Assembly (NCBI RefSeq): GCF_036588685.1
Contig: NC_086374.1
Location: forward strand, 88,034,059-88,098,058
Direction: 5' to 3'
DNA: 64,000 bases
From: Mytilus trossulus
Lineage: Eukaryota > Mollusca > Bivalvia > Mytilida > Mytilidae
The translations under genes and the position numbers were made by a program. Below, piece after piece: positions 11,514 through 26,100 of this stretch (its first letter is position 1; every line of letters begins with the position of its first letter). The notes under the pieces are model-generated. The model was not told the DNA's origin and ran no database searches. It saw only the letters and a list, made by a program, of their open reading frames with translations.

Positions 11514-11594
11514 ACAACAAGGAGAACTATTTTATCTGATGAGATTTTATATTAAATAACCAATGTGTCCATACAGATAATTTCTCCTTGTTGT
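11514..11594. other. Inverted repeat (hairpin) ACAACAAGGAGAA
   Basis: ACAACAAGGAGAA at 11514-11526 is matched by its exact complement TTCTCCTTGTTGT at 11582-11594, with a 55-nt loop. It could be a tiny MITE remnant or a transcript hairpin; no target duplication is obvious. Confidence 0.5.
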
Positions 11595-12182
11595 TACGTA
11601 TATAGGTAACATGGATATGAAATTTTATCATGAGATCTCCCCTCTAATCATAATATATCATGATATATCCCCTGTACTATGCAACTATTCATCTCTGAGA
11701 ATTTGCAAGTGAAACAAGGTTAAAGTAGAAAATATATCATTTTTTGAGTTTATATTTTATCTTATTCTTTATCATCTTTAAATAATTATAGTTATCGACA
11801 GATTTGTAATTCTTTTGTCAACTTTATAGCATGTTATCCATTGATTTGTATTTCCCTGAATAAACATAAGAATTTGGTGAAATTCTAAATAAAACAAGAA
11901 CTGTATACATTAAAGATGATAGCCCTTAAAAAGACACTCAAAAATTTGCATAGGTTGGCATACTGACCAATCAAAATCCTAAATATGCATATAATTCTGA
12001 TGAAAAAGAAAGTAAAAATATAGCTGCTCAAACGATATCACAACAAATTCCCAGAGATGAATATAAATGTGACAGCTGATAAAAGGCATCCAAACTTAAC
12101 AACTGCAATTTATTGCACTAAATGAACACTGTACTACTGTTACAATGGAATGATCTATTGGTTCAATCTATTCAGAACCATG

Positions 12183-12200
12183 AGGTCAAGGTCAAGGTCA
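12183..12200 (+). promoter_or_regulatory. Three abutting AGGTCA nuclear-receptor half-sites
   Basis: AGGTCA occurs three times with zero spacing (12183-12188, 12189-12194, 12195-12200). TCAAGGTCA, a monomeric site of NR5A/ERR-type receptors, is present twice. The surrounding sequence resembles one unit of the 8190-9110 array, so it may simply be a stray repeat copy rather than an enhancer. Confidence 0.35.
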
Positions 12201-13810
12201 CATACCTTTGCTGATGTTACCATGGAAGCAGTATATTACCATATTGACATTTTCCTGAAGATACAATCATATTTTGATAACTGATAGGTAAAAGAGAATT
12301 TTTTTCAACTTTTATGATCATTTTAAATGTCAGTATCCACAGTAATCCTTGACCTCATGACACTTTGACCTTTAACATTACAACCTATTTCCCACAACCT
12401 TAAATTACATGTATATGTCATAAATATTTTCTGTGTCAAACATGACAACAGTTTACAATATAATTTTTAGCTGTTATCCTTTATAATACCACAATGAATG
12501 TGTCCATTTCTTCTTTATTGACAAACACAAAATGAATTTACCAGTAACAAAAAGAAATCCAGAAATTTGTGTAAAGCATTATAAAACAACTGTTTTCGAC
12601 AAAAAAATATGTTCTTTTCCTCAAGAAAACATGAAACTTCTGATTTTTTACAATTCTTTTGGCAGTAATAGTCAGTATATTTACAAAACTGAATTAGCTT
12701 AACATGATTTTTTTTGTTAAATATTTTTTTGACTGTAGAAAATTGATTGAAAGTAGTTCAACATTTTAAATTATTAATAAACTTTAATAATATTGCACAT
12801 ACCAATATCTGATTACACCATCTTATTGTTTACAAAAATTGTATACTATTACAAATTATCAAAAAATTTACATAAAATTAATTATTTTGTCAGGAGTACT
12901 GAATAATGGCCAACCTAATATTTTTAACTTATAACATGATCTCAAGATGTTAATTAGATTTATACATTTTTTTCCAGTACATTCAAGATTCTCAGATCTT
13001 GGAATTACAGAGAACCATGATAATTTTGACTATAAACATGACATAATAATTAAAAAATTGACATAAAAACAGATGTAGAAATTTAAAATTTGAGATTAAA
13101 AACTCCCCTGAATAACAGTGCTCATTCAACCAGAGCAGCAATAGTTTTTTATTATTATACTTAATTAAACTTGAAAAAATGAATAATATTAATGAAAACA
13201 TGAGATTTTCGATTTATAAACAAATTAAATGTAAAACTGTTCTATTTGAAATCAGTGCACGAAAAAAGTGTAAACTGACATTTTACGAAATAGATTCTTT
13301 TCCACAGATCTCTACATTTGTTAGCAGGATAATTTCTTTTAATGTAAATATATATTTCATATCTTACAGACTAAATATATAGTGATAACAATGTAGTATT
13401 CACATTGTAAATAACAAAAGAAAATTTCTTGTTAAAGCTTTTAACTATTATGAATTGACAAATAAATAGAATGTTTTGGATTTCTGATTCTAAATTAGAG
13501 ATCATAAAATAAGGATTTCTTTTCTCATTTTTGTCATCAATAAATGCATTAAATTTTGAAATCATAAATTCAATTGGCAGTATAAAATCATATTCAGAAA
13601 TCACCATAAATTGTTACATTAGTTAACTGTTTCTGTATTACTAACAAGAATAAATAATGTTATTACATAAAGGGAATGTTAATAATAGTAAAATAAATAT
13701 CGAAGGAATGTATTGAAATTCTTTGACAAATTATTTTTCAAAGGAAGACCAGCTCCCGGTCTGTAAACTATCTCACAACCTGGGTTCTTTTTTAATTTTA
13801 TAATTCAAAA

Positions 13811-13816
13811 TTTATT
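13811..13816 (-). terminator. Candidate poly(A) signal of the NPDC1-like gene
   Basis: TTTATT on the plus strand reads AATAAA on the minus strand, about 250 nt after the NPDC1-like stop codon. It is the nearest canonical hexamer downstream, but the AT-rich context lowers confidence. Confidence 0.35.
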
Positions 13817-14062
13817 ACATGATGCTAGAAAAATTGTCATAAATTTAAATTTCCAACCATTTGTTTTAGTAACAAAAAGCATTTTGTAAATTATTTATCT
13901 CTATATAAAAAACAAAACAATAAATACATATGATCACAGAGCACTTTAAAAATCAACAGAAACAACATAGATACTAAAAACAGAACTCTTCAGAGAAGAA
14001 GATAAATAAACAAAATTTCTGAAAAGCTTCTAAAGAACGCAGCTTTTGTTCCCAATACCAAA

Positions 14063-14152
14063 TTACTGTGTGTCTTTTTTGTCTTCTGTGGGACCTTTAG
14101 AAACTGGAGTTTCTTCATTAAAGAGAGGATTTCTAACCTCCATTTCTCCAGT
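14063..14152 (-). CDS. NPDC1: NPDC1-like last coding exon
   Basis: The minus-strand acceptor is tatttttcag. The exon encodes TGEMEVRNPLFNEETPVSKG, then PTEDKKDTQ and a TAA stop. TGEMEVRNPLF is the near-invariant C-terminal block of NPDC1; the acidic and basic end after it is lineage-specific. Confidence 0.93.
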   Translation of the reverse strand, partial: TGEMEVRNPLFNEETPVSKGPTEDKKDTQ

Positions 14153-17100
14153 CTGAAAAATAAAAAAGTTAAGTTATCTCCCTTGGCATGTAAATTTTAA
14201 TATTCTAAACTGGCATAAGTTTTTTTTACCAGACAACTTGTACTTGTCATTCTTTCAATATTGTCATTGCCATTTATTAAGCAACAAAGGATTAATCTTC
14301 ATTACTTTGAGTGTCCAAATTCTTAATATTTTTGTTAAAATCACTTGATTGTAGAATTCTTCATTTTTTAGGCCCACACACAAAGATCCTTAGAAGTCTA
14401 TAGATATTTTAAAATGGCTGCCAGGATTTGTGGCAAATCACATGCAAATACATATGATCTGACAATGATACCTATTCCATGACAATATCTGTGATCAAAT
14501 GTCACGAAGATACCCATCGCATGACAATACACGTCATCAGGTCTCCCAATGAGGATTCATGTGATCTGCTCTAATCTTTAATTCCATTTTATTGAACATG
14601 TTCATGTAATTACACTTATCCATTTGTAATAATGAAAATATGGGTTTATATCATGTTCCTCTATGATCATAATAATAATAGCTTAAACCTTCTTATTTTT
14701 TTCTGTAAATCCTTGTAGATCAGGTTTCAAAAACAGTAATATTAATTTATTTATAAGTTACTTTTTTTATGATTATGTATCTAGAATATCACTGCTGTAC
14801 AGCAACAAATATTGTCAACACATTTTTTTCTTACAGGTTCCACTCCTTACATATCTAGTTTGCCCTCTCTCACCCTACATGTACATCTATGAGTAACTTA
14901 CCGGTGCCAGACCGGGACATTCATACACAGTATAATCTCCTTCCTCGTTCTCTTCTTCAGACTCATCTTCAGATGCATCATGTTTCATTTCACCATTGGC
15001 TCTGTTATAATTAGAATTTATATAATAAATTACTTGGGTTATAATGAGAAAGGTAAACTATTTTGATTTTCATCTTCAAAGCTGACTGTATTACTTTTCA
15101 TGTCTTCATATTGAACTCCTGCACCTTTTTACTTGTTGAGTTTTGATCATGTCAGACATATGAATAAAAGGTATTAAAGTGAAGTATATGTGTCTGCATA
15201 TAATTTGATTACCCAAGGCTTTCTTTGTTTGTTGAAGAATTAAAGCATAAGAATTATAGATAGCTAAGTTTGTGCTATCGAACAGCGATTTTGCAAAATA
15301 CATATATACATGTAGTTGATATACTATTTTTTACATGATCGTAATATGTGTATCTTATTATATCATTAATCCGCAGTTTCTTTGATTTCCCAATAGACCT
15401 ATCACATACAATAAAATAGAATTCTTGATCAAGGGATTTCTTTGCCAATACTATGCTTCCATTGTTTAACAAATCTTAGTATACATATAAGCTATGTATG
15501 CTTGCTATGTACCTACTACCCACTTCTGTGCTTTATATTTCATCTTTTGTATGAAAATCTAGGTTTAATATTTCATGTATTGGGAATAATAATTGGTTTA
15601 TTTTTATAACTTTATTATGAAGACACTCCTTGGCACTTTACTATTATCCCTAAGGCACTTTGGATTGAAGTGAGAAAAGTAAAACATAATTATCTTGTCT
15701 GAAGATAATAAAATCAATGATTCTGAAAGGCGCTACTCTCAATTATTTTTACGTGTTAAATACAGTTAAAAGTTTTTTTTTTAAATTTACCAAGTTTCTT
15801 TGTCTATATTTCATGTATTTATTATCATGTGATTTGCTGATTGCTTGATCATCAGTGTTTTACATTTGCAAGCATACTTAGGCCAAACAAAATATATTGT
15901 CATGTAAAATAAATCACCATTTTACTCTTGAATCAATGGGCCTCATTTCAAAACCCTTTTCTTGAAGGGGTACCCCACACTTTGACTAAAATATATTTGG
16001 CTCGTTTAATTTTCATAAAGTTTTGACAAAATATTTATTTTGAACTGATTGCAAAAATAAAAAAATTTGAATCGCACAATTTACAGGAATTATTTGGATG
16101 GCTATATATAGCAGTAAGACAAAAACTAATTTTGATCAATGAAAGGCCTGATTTCTCCTAAGTACTAATATGTGATTAAAATGCTCAGCTGATTTTCTAA
16201 AAGTTAACTCCCTTAGGTGTTGTGTACCCCCTTAATTCAACATACTTTATACTTTTACACCCGACTTACTTTTCTTTTGCAATCTATCATCTCTTGATCC
16301 TTTTTTGTTTTATTTGAATTTCTAATAATGTCTTACTTTTCCATTGCTCTCATCTGTTGATTTTGTTTTTGATGTTTTTGAATGATCGTGTGTTAGGGTG
16401 CATCGAGTGTCAAATACATGTTTATAAGTGTGTATGTGAATAGGAACATATTATGTCTTTAATCCCCTTTTATAAATGTTTGGATGAAATTTAAAAAATA
16501 AATTGTTGGGTTAAATTCATAGCTAATGTCCCTTTATCTTACTTTTCCATGGCTATCATCTGCTGTTTTTGATGTTGATAATGATACATCTGAGCACTCT
16601 GTGCTAGTTTTCTATCTCCTGGACCGGACCCTAATCTCTCTTTTGTTGGTCCAGTAACCCCATAGGCTGGGTAGTCTACTTCACTAGCAGCTTTTATATT
16701 TTTATTCAATCTGCAATAAATAAATGAAATCAACATATAGACCTTGTCAAGTTATGGCTGTGCAGTCAATTTCTATACAACTATAAATATAGTTACAATA
16801 AAATATTCATCTATAAATAAAACAAATGTCTACGATCCCAACATCCTTCAAGACAGATATTTGCAATAATTCAAATCTTTATGTGCTAGAATGAATTCAA
16901 ACCAATAGGCATCTATACAAAATATATTGATTGCTAAGCTTATTTAACAGGCAATACAAAAATAGCCAATAGATGTGTAAACTACTTCGGATATTTCCCT
17001 TAATAACGACTTTTTAGTTTCAGGAATATCAATTTTGTGATTTTGAAACAACAACACATGAATAGAAACCATTCATTTTTGTCATTATATCATTACATCA

Positions 17101-20100
17101 TGCCAAAGCAAAAATGTAACTTTTACAAACAACAGACAGAACATAAATCTTGAAGCCCAATAGAAATACTGAATAATAATGCATTCTTGAGACTTGCAAC
17201 CAAAGAAGTTGTTTTGGTTTGTCTTTTTCAACTTAGGGTTTGATATTTTTCTAATAAGTATTTTCATAACAACTATTACAAACGAAAGTTATTAGTCTTA
17301 TAGATGATTTTTACTATAAGTATGGTATATATTCATAAAATGGTTAATGATAAATTTAAGATTAGTGTCTCAATAAAGCCTTTTAAACCCAACTATATGG
17401 AGACCATGTGGTTTGCTAACATCCACTTCTTTTGATTTTTGGTGGAAAGTTGTCTCATTAGCAATCATACCACATTTCTTTACTTTATACTAGTCTCTAA
17501 CATAATGCAGAAAAGAATCAGCACAATTAAATATGTTTAAACTGAAGAATCAGTACATCAGGATTTCACTATCCACCACACTTTATACGCTTTGAATAAC
17601 ATGAAGCGTTGTTTTGATGACATCATGGGGTCAATAACCAGGAACATTGTTCTATTGCACAATAAAAAGACCAATCATTGGAGTGAGTTCTTGAAGGGAA
17701 TTTTGAGAGTGCTTAAGAACCTAAAAAATAATTTTCCTGTTTGTCTATTCTTAATAATCATTGCTTAGAAATTTGTGTTGCTGTCTTCTATTGATCATAC
17801 AATCATTGAAAATATTATCAGAAAAACAACTGTAATTGATATTGGCATTAATCTTCCTTTAATTAAAAATGGAAAGAGAAATATTTGCGTCAACACGATA
17901 TTGTATTGAATTTCTGTTAGATAACTCATGTAAGACTTCGTGATTTGAAATTTAAAGACTAAAGAAAACACATCAATGGTTACATGCAGGAAGGATTTTA
18001 ATCTAATCCCTGGTTAATATGTTATTGTCTTATTTATAGACTGACTTTTAAACTTTGACTCTTAATTAGTCGTCATTGAAGTTGTAAACTTACTATATCA
18101 GTTTTTTTTCACCCTTTTTTAACTACTTTTTTCTCAACAAACAAGTGTTTCAAGCTGTAAAGTGTCATTTTGTTGTGAAATGAAATTCAGGAATATTTAT
18201 TTTTAAAAAGACTGTATGAACTTGTGTACATGTAGACTGTTTATTTTCACAAATGTCACGGGGTACAACATGCTCCACATTGAGCATGCTGTAAATGAAA
18301 TTCACTGTCATACAATCTTATTAAGGCATGCTGGGGGATGATTTTGTGGTCACAGCATGGATACCTGTTTACATGTAATGAAATTTTCTATGAATTAACA
18401 ATAAAGGTAAACAAGATATTGAGGAAAAATAATTTTCCAGTGATCTTATGGTCGAAAATTTAAATCTGCTCTTAATTTCTACTAGTTATAGTATTAAAGG
18501 GAACATTTAAAGCAATAATCCATTTAAATCTTGTTTCACTTTTCTTTATTTTTTCAAAGATTTATTTCGAAAATAATAAACATTAGCCATTGAAATATTT
18601 AAATTCAATTCAAATTCATAGGATTATCCTATACAACTGATCTGTTGTAACAATAGTACGGACACTAAACTCAGATAACAGCACTATAAAATATAAATTG
18701 CTACAGGGTAAAACTTTAAGCATGACAATGTACGTAATTACATTTAAAAATCAAAATAAATATTTATTTAGGTCAGTTGTGGGAGGATTTAAATATTTCA
18801 AAAATAATCAATACACACACAATGGAAAATATCTGTGTATTGAAAATAACTACTTATAGAGACTGATACCAGAGAATTGTTGAATAAGCATGATTATACA
18901 ATTATTGGTTTTCAAGCTTTTGAGATTGTTTCATTCAAAGTTCAAACGGTCATTCAATTTCCTGAACATTAATTAAATTGAGATAGGAAATGGGGATTGC
19001 CAAAGAGACAACAACCCGACCATAGAGCCGACAACAGCCGAAGGCCATAAATGGGTCTGCAATGCAGTGAGAAACTCCCGCTGATTAATAAATAGTTCTC
19101 TGAAATATCAGTGGTCCATTCATCTATGTATTGCAAATATTCTTCATTTGATTTGTAAAAGAATTTTCTCTACACTTGATATATTCTATATATGGGTTCC
19201 CTTGGGAGCTCAATCAATCAGCCACATAATTAGAACCAACATCAGATAGTCAGAATAACAATGAACAATTACCAATGTGTTTACACTCTCATACCTGAAC
19301 AGGTGGGATGGTGCATAAAGTAATCTGTTGTCATAACAACTATTGAAACACCTGTCATACATCAATTAATCTTAATATGTGAAAAATAGGTACAAATTAC
19401 AGGTGATAATTAATAACCAATTGTATGTTGTCTTTAGGTAAAATAATAAAATGATCAATTTTCACCTGGTGATTCGCAAAACAAAGAGATTATTTTCCAT
19501 GGTAATGATTAATCTATGAACTCTTACAGCTTAACACAAATATTGAAAAAAGATTTGATCAGTATTATAGATAAGTATGCAAAAAGTCAGAGATTAGTAC
19601 TAGTATAGCCTTAGAAGTTAGAAGGCAATTGACACATTCAGAATAAAAATTAAGTGTTTGGAAGAAATCAAAATTCCAAAAGTATTAATTTTCTCAACAA
19701 ATGCTTTTATATTCCTACAACACGAGAAATAATATACAGTATACAAGTTAAATGTTCAAAAGAAGCTTTAAAATTCTTTCGTACTCAAATTTCTATTCCT
19801 ACTGAACAAAATTTGCATATATAACACCACTGCCCCAGTGATGGATTCAGGGAGGATACACCCCCTTTATTTAGAAATATATAAATCTTCAGCATAAAAT
19901 TATAAAAAAAAAAAAATATCTTCAGTTTAAGGCCATTACCCCTTCAAAAATACTGGATCTGCCACTAATTCTTGCAAAATGAAAGTTTATCAATTCTAAA
20001 TGTTTAAGTTCTTAACAAAAGCCTTATATTTCAAGAATACAGAAATAATATACTAAAGCCTAACACTCCTGCAATATGTAAGTTAAGCTTATTAAAGTGG

Positions 20101-23100
20101 TCTTAGTATAGATTATTTTCTCAGAGGTTGGGAAGATAAGTATTGATATCTTATCTTACAAATGTCATACCAGCCCTGGTTACTAGACTGACTTTATGAT
20201 CTTACTGTCTAGAGATTGCAGTCTTGTGTCTCTTTCATATTCAGATCAACTACTAACTAAATCATTGACATTTGTCTGACAGAAATGAGGCTTTGTTCAG
20301 ATACTAATTAGCTCTACTAAATTTCATGGACAATTAGATGTTTCAAAGCAAAATTCAGGGTGTTTGTTGTTCTCAATATTATGTAATATTCTGAACATTA
20401 AAGGTCCTTCCTTAACAGCTCTAAATTTCTCATACAATAAAAAAACACCATAATCAATCCCAGATTCTGATTGGTGCCATCTAAAACAGGGAATAAATCA
20501 GGTGGCAGCTTAATTTACTATAAATTCAAAACCTTTTGCATAAAATTGAGAATGGAAATGGAGAATGGAGAATGAAAATGGAGAATGGAGAATGGAAATA
20601 GAGAATGGAGAATGGAAATGGAGAATGGAAATGGAGAATGGAAATGGAGAATGGAAATGGAGAATGGAAATGGAGAATGGAAATGGAGAATGGAAATGGA
20701 AAATATAGACACCAACCCGACCATAGAGAAGTACACTACCTAAAGCCTCCAATGGGTCTTAAACACAACGAGAAAATCCAGCACCCAGAGGCAAGCTCCA
20801 GCTGTCCCCATCACAAAAATGTGTACTAGTTTCAAGAAAACAGAGGTCATACTAAACAGAGATGCATTAAACCATTTATTAATGTGATTGTTGAACAATT
20901 GACCAGTATGTAAGATTTATAATTTTGATTTCAGAAATTCCGCGCACCTATAATCAAAAGATAATGCTACATGTACATATACATTCAAAATGTCAGTTTT
21001 CATTTTTTTTAACTTATCTGAACCCAATTTTCACAAAAATTAAATACCAAACATTTTTAAATTTACAGTAAATGATACAGGTCAACACTGAATTGTACGA
21101 TTGATTTATTTGATGAATTTTCATTGATTAGATATTCAGCATTAATGAAGCCATCATAGATCTTCTGGTCAGTGGAATATAAGGACCATTCTATTCCAGT
21201 AATATAAAGTACTGAATGAAACTGGTCAATAATGTTTATTCTCTTGTCTCCTCTTCTTCATTGAACAATGTGTTAGAAGAAAAACCTAGATTTCTACTTA
21301 ATAACAAATGTCATTCTATTTTATTTTTTATTTTATTTCAAACAGATGTTTTTATTTTTTTCCTCATCTTCTATTACTTTCTGCACTTAATAATTTTAGC
21401 ACATATTTAGAAATAGGTTACAAGATCAAATTATATATTGACGTCAGTGATTTTTTTTATAAATTTAATCAATATGTATATATCTATACAAATTATCTAT
21501 TTACATGTTAAGCAAGCTGAGAATACCATTATTTCATTGTGTTTCTGGAAGTGTTTAGTTTTTTTTTCTTATATTAAATTAGCCATAAGACTTATAAGAA
21601 TTCATAATCAATAAACCTACTTCTAATATTGATGTTATTTTTTCTCATTAATTCTAAATTTGGAAATTAATGTATCTCCTTTAGGTAGATGTAAATCACA
21701 ACTAATAAAGACTAAAAGTCAAACTTATTGAAGCAAACTCGAACAGATCTTTCATCTAAACATGCACGATTCAAATAAAAATGTCATTAAAAGTCAAGTC
21801 ACATATTCTCGTCAATAAAAGCATTGCATTAATTTCAAAAGTTAGTTTACATGTTGAATTTTATCATTGAAAAAGATGGGGTATTCACCATTGATGTATG
21901 AAATAAAAATCCATGAAATGATGTGAATTGCCCACTTCTCTGGATAAAATCTGAAGGCAAACAGGTCCTACCAATGAAAAACCTGACAATAAACAACCTA
22001 CAGGGTACCATGAGTTATAAAAGTACATCTAAATGTGACTGATTTATTAAATAGCATTAAGTTTCTTATTTCTTTCTTATATCAAAGCGAAAAAAATGTA
22101 TGAAATGACATTTTGATATTTAACGATCATTAACATATATATATATATAATCTTTTTCTTTGAAATATTGAACTCAATATAAAATGATATCATGAAAACT
22201 CAGCGAAAATGGGTTGCCTATAATACAAGAATAAGAAACCTTTTGAAATATAAGTCCTTACTTATTTCCACTGGGGCATATCTTCCTTATATAGAATCTA
22301 AAATCAATGAAGAAATAGCCAAATGTCTTTGCTAATTCTCCAGTCATCATCCCCAGGAAATAACATCATTAAACATGTTGAACTATAAATTGAATGTCGA
22401 CAATACACAAGTCAACAACATCTATACGTTGATGTTCGAACTGTTATAATATTACATTGGTCAATCAAAGATCACCATTCATAACAAAACCTGACCCAAA
22501 GAGGCAACTATCTTGTACACAACTTAAGGTTAGTGTATGGCCTTCAATGATGAGTAAAACCCATACAATAGAGAGAGCAACAACCAAAAAAGGCCCAGAC
22601 ATATCAAAACCAAAACAATTTAAGCAAGAAAACCAACAGCTTGATTTATAGACAAAACAATATAAAGAAATTGAATATGATATAATATCAAAATTTTGAC
22701 CATAATTGGTTCGAGGTCTCACAGCAAAACATTCAGCATTACTTCAATAACAAGGAAGCTAGTAACAGTTGTTTTAACTATCCAATAACCATCAAAACCA
22801 CTGAAGCATCTTTTGTTGTTACACTTACCTATACCAACATACACCTGCCATTATAAGGCCGACAAAACCAGCCAAACTGCATACTGCTACAATCACTGCA
22901 AATATAGAAAAATATGTCGACAAATAATTTGATTAGAAATTATGATACAAGAATTATGATCAGGATTATTAATTCAATGTTAAGTTGTTGTCTATAACAT
23001 TAAACAGGCTGAGGAGTCTGCATTGTATGCCACTAGTACCATGCCTTAGACTATTAAAACTTCATTTGGACTTGTAATTTTTTTTACAACTTCGTTTAGA

Positions 23101-26100
23101 CACATGAGAAAAATTTCAGAGTATTTGTCTTCCTACTAGTAGTGAGAAAAGATTTTGGGGCAGACTGCAGTCGTTTATGCTCCTTCATTGCAAATAAAAT
23201 ACAGTCAAAACAGCTAAAAAGGTCTCTCTATTTAGCAATAACCAGCTTTGTCAAGTTAAAGACATATCTTTTTCTTGTCCAGCTGTAGGAACACCTAATT
23301 GAAGCGGAGTTTATATTTACTGGTAATCTCTCTTATAAAGTTTTTTTTTTAGTCCTGAGGTCACCTTATATACAGGCTTGACTTAAGTCTTATGTAGGAT
23401 GATAAAACAACGAGATTACACAATGAGACACTTCACCGGCTGCAAAATATGATCTTTTATAAGAACAATCAGCATTGGAAATCAAACCGGTAATATTTTC
23501 AATCTTCGATAAGATTTGACCTTACAAAAAAGTTCTACATGATGACCACTGGAGAAATTATGCAAGATAAACATGTACTTAACATTGTTGTTATGAATAA
23601 TTAAAAGGAAGTATTGAGCATTATTTTCTCACTCCGTTTAAGACCCAAATGATGGCCTTTGGTTGTTATGTGCTCTTTGGTCTGGATGTTGTCTCTTTGA
23701 CAGATTTCCCATTTCCAATCTTGATTTTATTAGATTAATCAATATTGAACATACTGTGGATTCATTAATTTTCGTGGATTGAGGAAAACTTTCATTTAAA
23801 CAGCAGTCCAAGAACATATTATTATATAACCAAAACTCATAAATTGGATCAATGCATGGTCAAATGTAGATTTCACCAATACTTACATATAAAATATAGA
23901 TCTGTGCCAGCAGTTAATGAATTATTGTCCGTATGTTTATTCTGAACCTGAGGTAGTGGAGGGGCCGGTGTCTCATTTTGTTGTGTAGTTTTGGCTGTTG
24001 TTGACTTTGAAGTTTTTTCAGTATCATCTGGTTCGATGGCATCTTTTTCTATAGACTGTAATCTTTTGTCTTCACCAACAACTTCTTGCCAGTCTGATGC
24101 TGAAGTAGAAATGATAATTATTTATCAACCAAATCAAGTTAATAACACAAAAAAATATATATATATGCAGAACATTAGTAGGAAGTTTGAAATATATCTT
24201 GTACTTTCTCTACTTGGGGAAGCTCTCAGCATGATCAGAGATCCTCATGACCATGATGACCTCTAACAATTTATATCCCCAAAATGTAATTCAAAAGTAA
24301 AATGTACACCAAATAGAAACACAATCCATTAAACAATTTGACACAAAGGAAGCCTTCTAAGAGGTGTTTACAATACATGGAAATGTACCTTTTAAACTAC
24401 ATTAGGTTAACACTATTTCTTACATTTACCATTTAATTTAACATTACCATTTACTGTTGAACATCTATAACCTTAATACAACACAAAACTATATTAAGTC
24501 CAATCAAAATGCAATTATGGGAAGGAAAATCTCACTTTTTATATCCCAATTAAACTTTTTTTTAAATGTTATATAAAAAATTGAATGTGAAACATTCAAT
24601 GACCATGCCAATAGATAGAAATAGGAAGATGTGATGTGAGTGCCAATGAGACAACTCTCCATCCAAATAACAATTTATAAAAGTAAACCATTATAGGTCA
24701 ATGTACGGCCTTCAATACAAAGCCTTGGCTCACACCGAACACAAAGCTATGAAGGGCCCCAAAATTACTAGTGTAAACCCATTCAAACAGGAAAACCAAC
24801 GGTCTTATTTATATTAAAAACGAAAAACGAGAAATATGCAAAACATATACAAATTGGTGAAAATATTGGTCAGCCTACATACAATGACATAGATATAGAA
24901 ATTTGTAAAGCAATGTATAAGCAGGGGAATTGTTACATGTAATGAGCATGTTTTAAAACACCCAATTAATGCTGAACCAAATAATCATGTTAACAAAATC
25001 AATTCTGAGTCAATGTCCAAAGAAATGTGAAAAGGACAAACAGGACAAATATAGATATTAATGGTCAATGGTTATGAAAAAATATATAATAATCCAAATT
25101 TGATGTTGATTCTAACAAAGGAATTGATGAAGCGTTCAATGACCTATAAAGTCACTCCGACATCTAAAGGTTATTAACTTTCTCCAATTGATGTCAGAGC
25201 GATTTAAAACCAATTATAACTTAGTATGTATAAACCTTTCATGGATCATGATTCTTAGCCTTTCAGGTTTATAACTTATAACATGTATAATATCATATTC
25301 TGGTATATATTAGTATATAAATATAAAATCAAAACAATTTAGTACAAAATACATGAAGGGGTTAAGCGGATGGGGGATACAATTCTTACTATTTAATAAC
25401 ACATCTTTTCCTTTCCTTAAAATAAATGATTTGACTTTTGGTCTGAAGACTGATGGTCATGAATCTATTTAAACAGAAGTATGCGTATACAGAGTGTTTG
25501 AATGGTTTTACACTAGTCATTTTTGGGGCCCTTTATAGTTGTCTGTTCGGTGTGAGTCAAGGCTCTGTGGTGAAGACTGTACTTTGACCTATAATTGTTT
25601 ATTTTACAACTTACGATTTGGATGAGGAGTTGTCTCATTGATCTTTTTATATATCAGTTTACTGATATAAAATTGTAACCAAGTAAATTCATTAAATATT
25701 GAATTTCGAAACTTACCATGTTTACGAGGCTCGTGAAATTTCTTTTCAAATCGTTGCTTTAAAATATTGTCCTGATTTTCAATGGACTCGTGTCTGGCCA
25801 GGAAACGAAGTTTTCTTATTAGTTCTGCATACTCATTATATTCTTCTGCTGCAAAATAAGAATGTTCCATTGAAAAATATACTTCATACATGTACATGTA
25901 TATTTTAAAGAGTCGAATGCTGTGCATATCTTGTGAAAATTATCAAAAATAAATTGAAAGCAAGGGACCATTATTGAAATATTGCTTGAAAACAGGAAGC
26001 TGTTATGATCACTTGCTTTCATTTTGTATACTTTGTCAAAATCTGAACAATGAATTCTTATATCTATAACATTATCTAAACAAAACCCTATATATATGCT

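Larger units (their letters stand above)
9111..14062. other. AT-rich intergenic DNA and NPDC1-like 3' UTR
   Basis: Contains the NPDC1-like 3' UTR at its right end and otherwise no exon I can support. Small items: a doubled TTGTGATCCACAG block near 9849-9893, a hairpin at 11514-11594 and an AGGTCA triplet at 12183-12200. Short ORFs (for example 10256-10474, 12992-13201 and 13371-13607) are AT-driven and lack motifs. Confidence 0.5.

Noticed and set aside
16331..16380. Copy of the NPDC1 exon end as a true alternative exon
   Set aside because: The only acceptor just before it gives a 17-nt exon that creates a TGA at once; using its donor as an extension of the main exon meets an in-frame TAA. 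It is kept only as a decoy or relic.
20510..20829. Overlapping ORFs rich in MENGNGEWKWR or FHSPFPFSI
   Set aside because: They are translations of the 13-bp minisatellite, which leaves all frames open.
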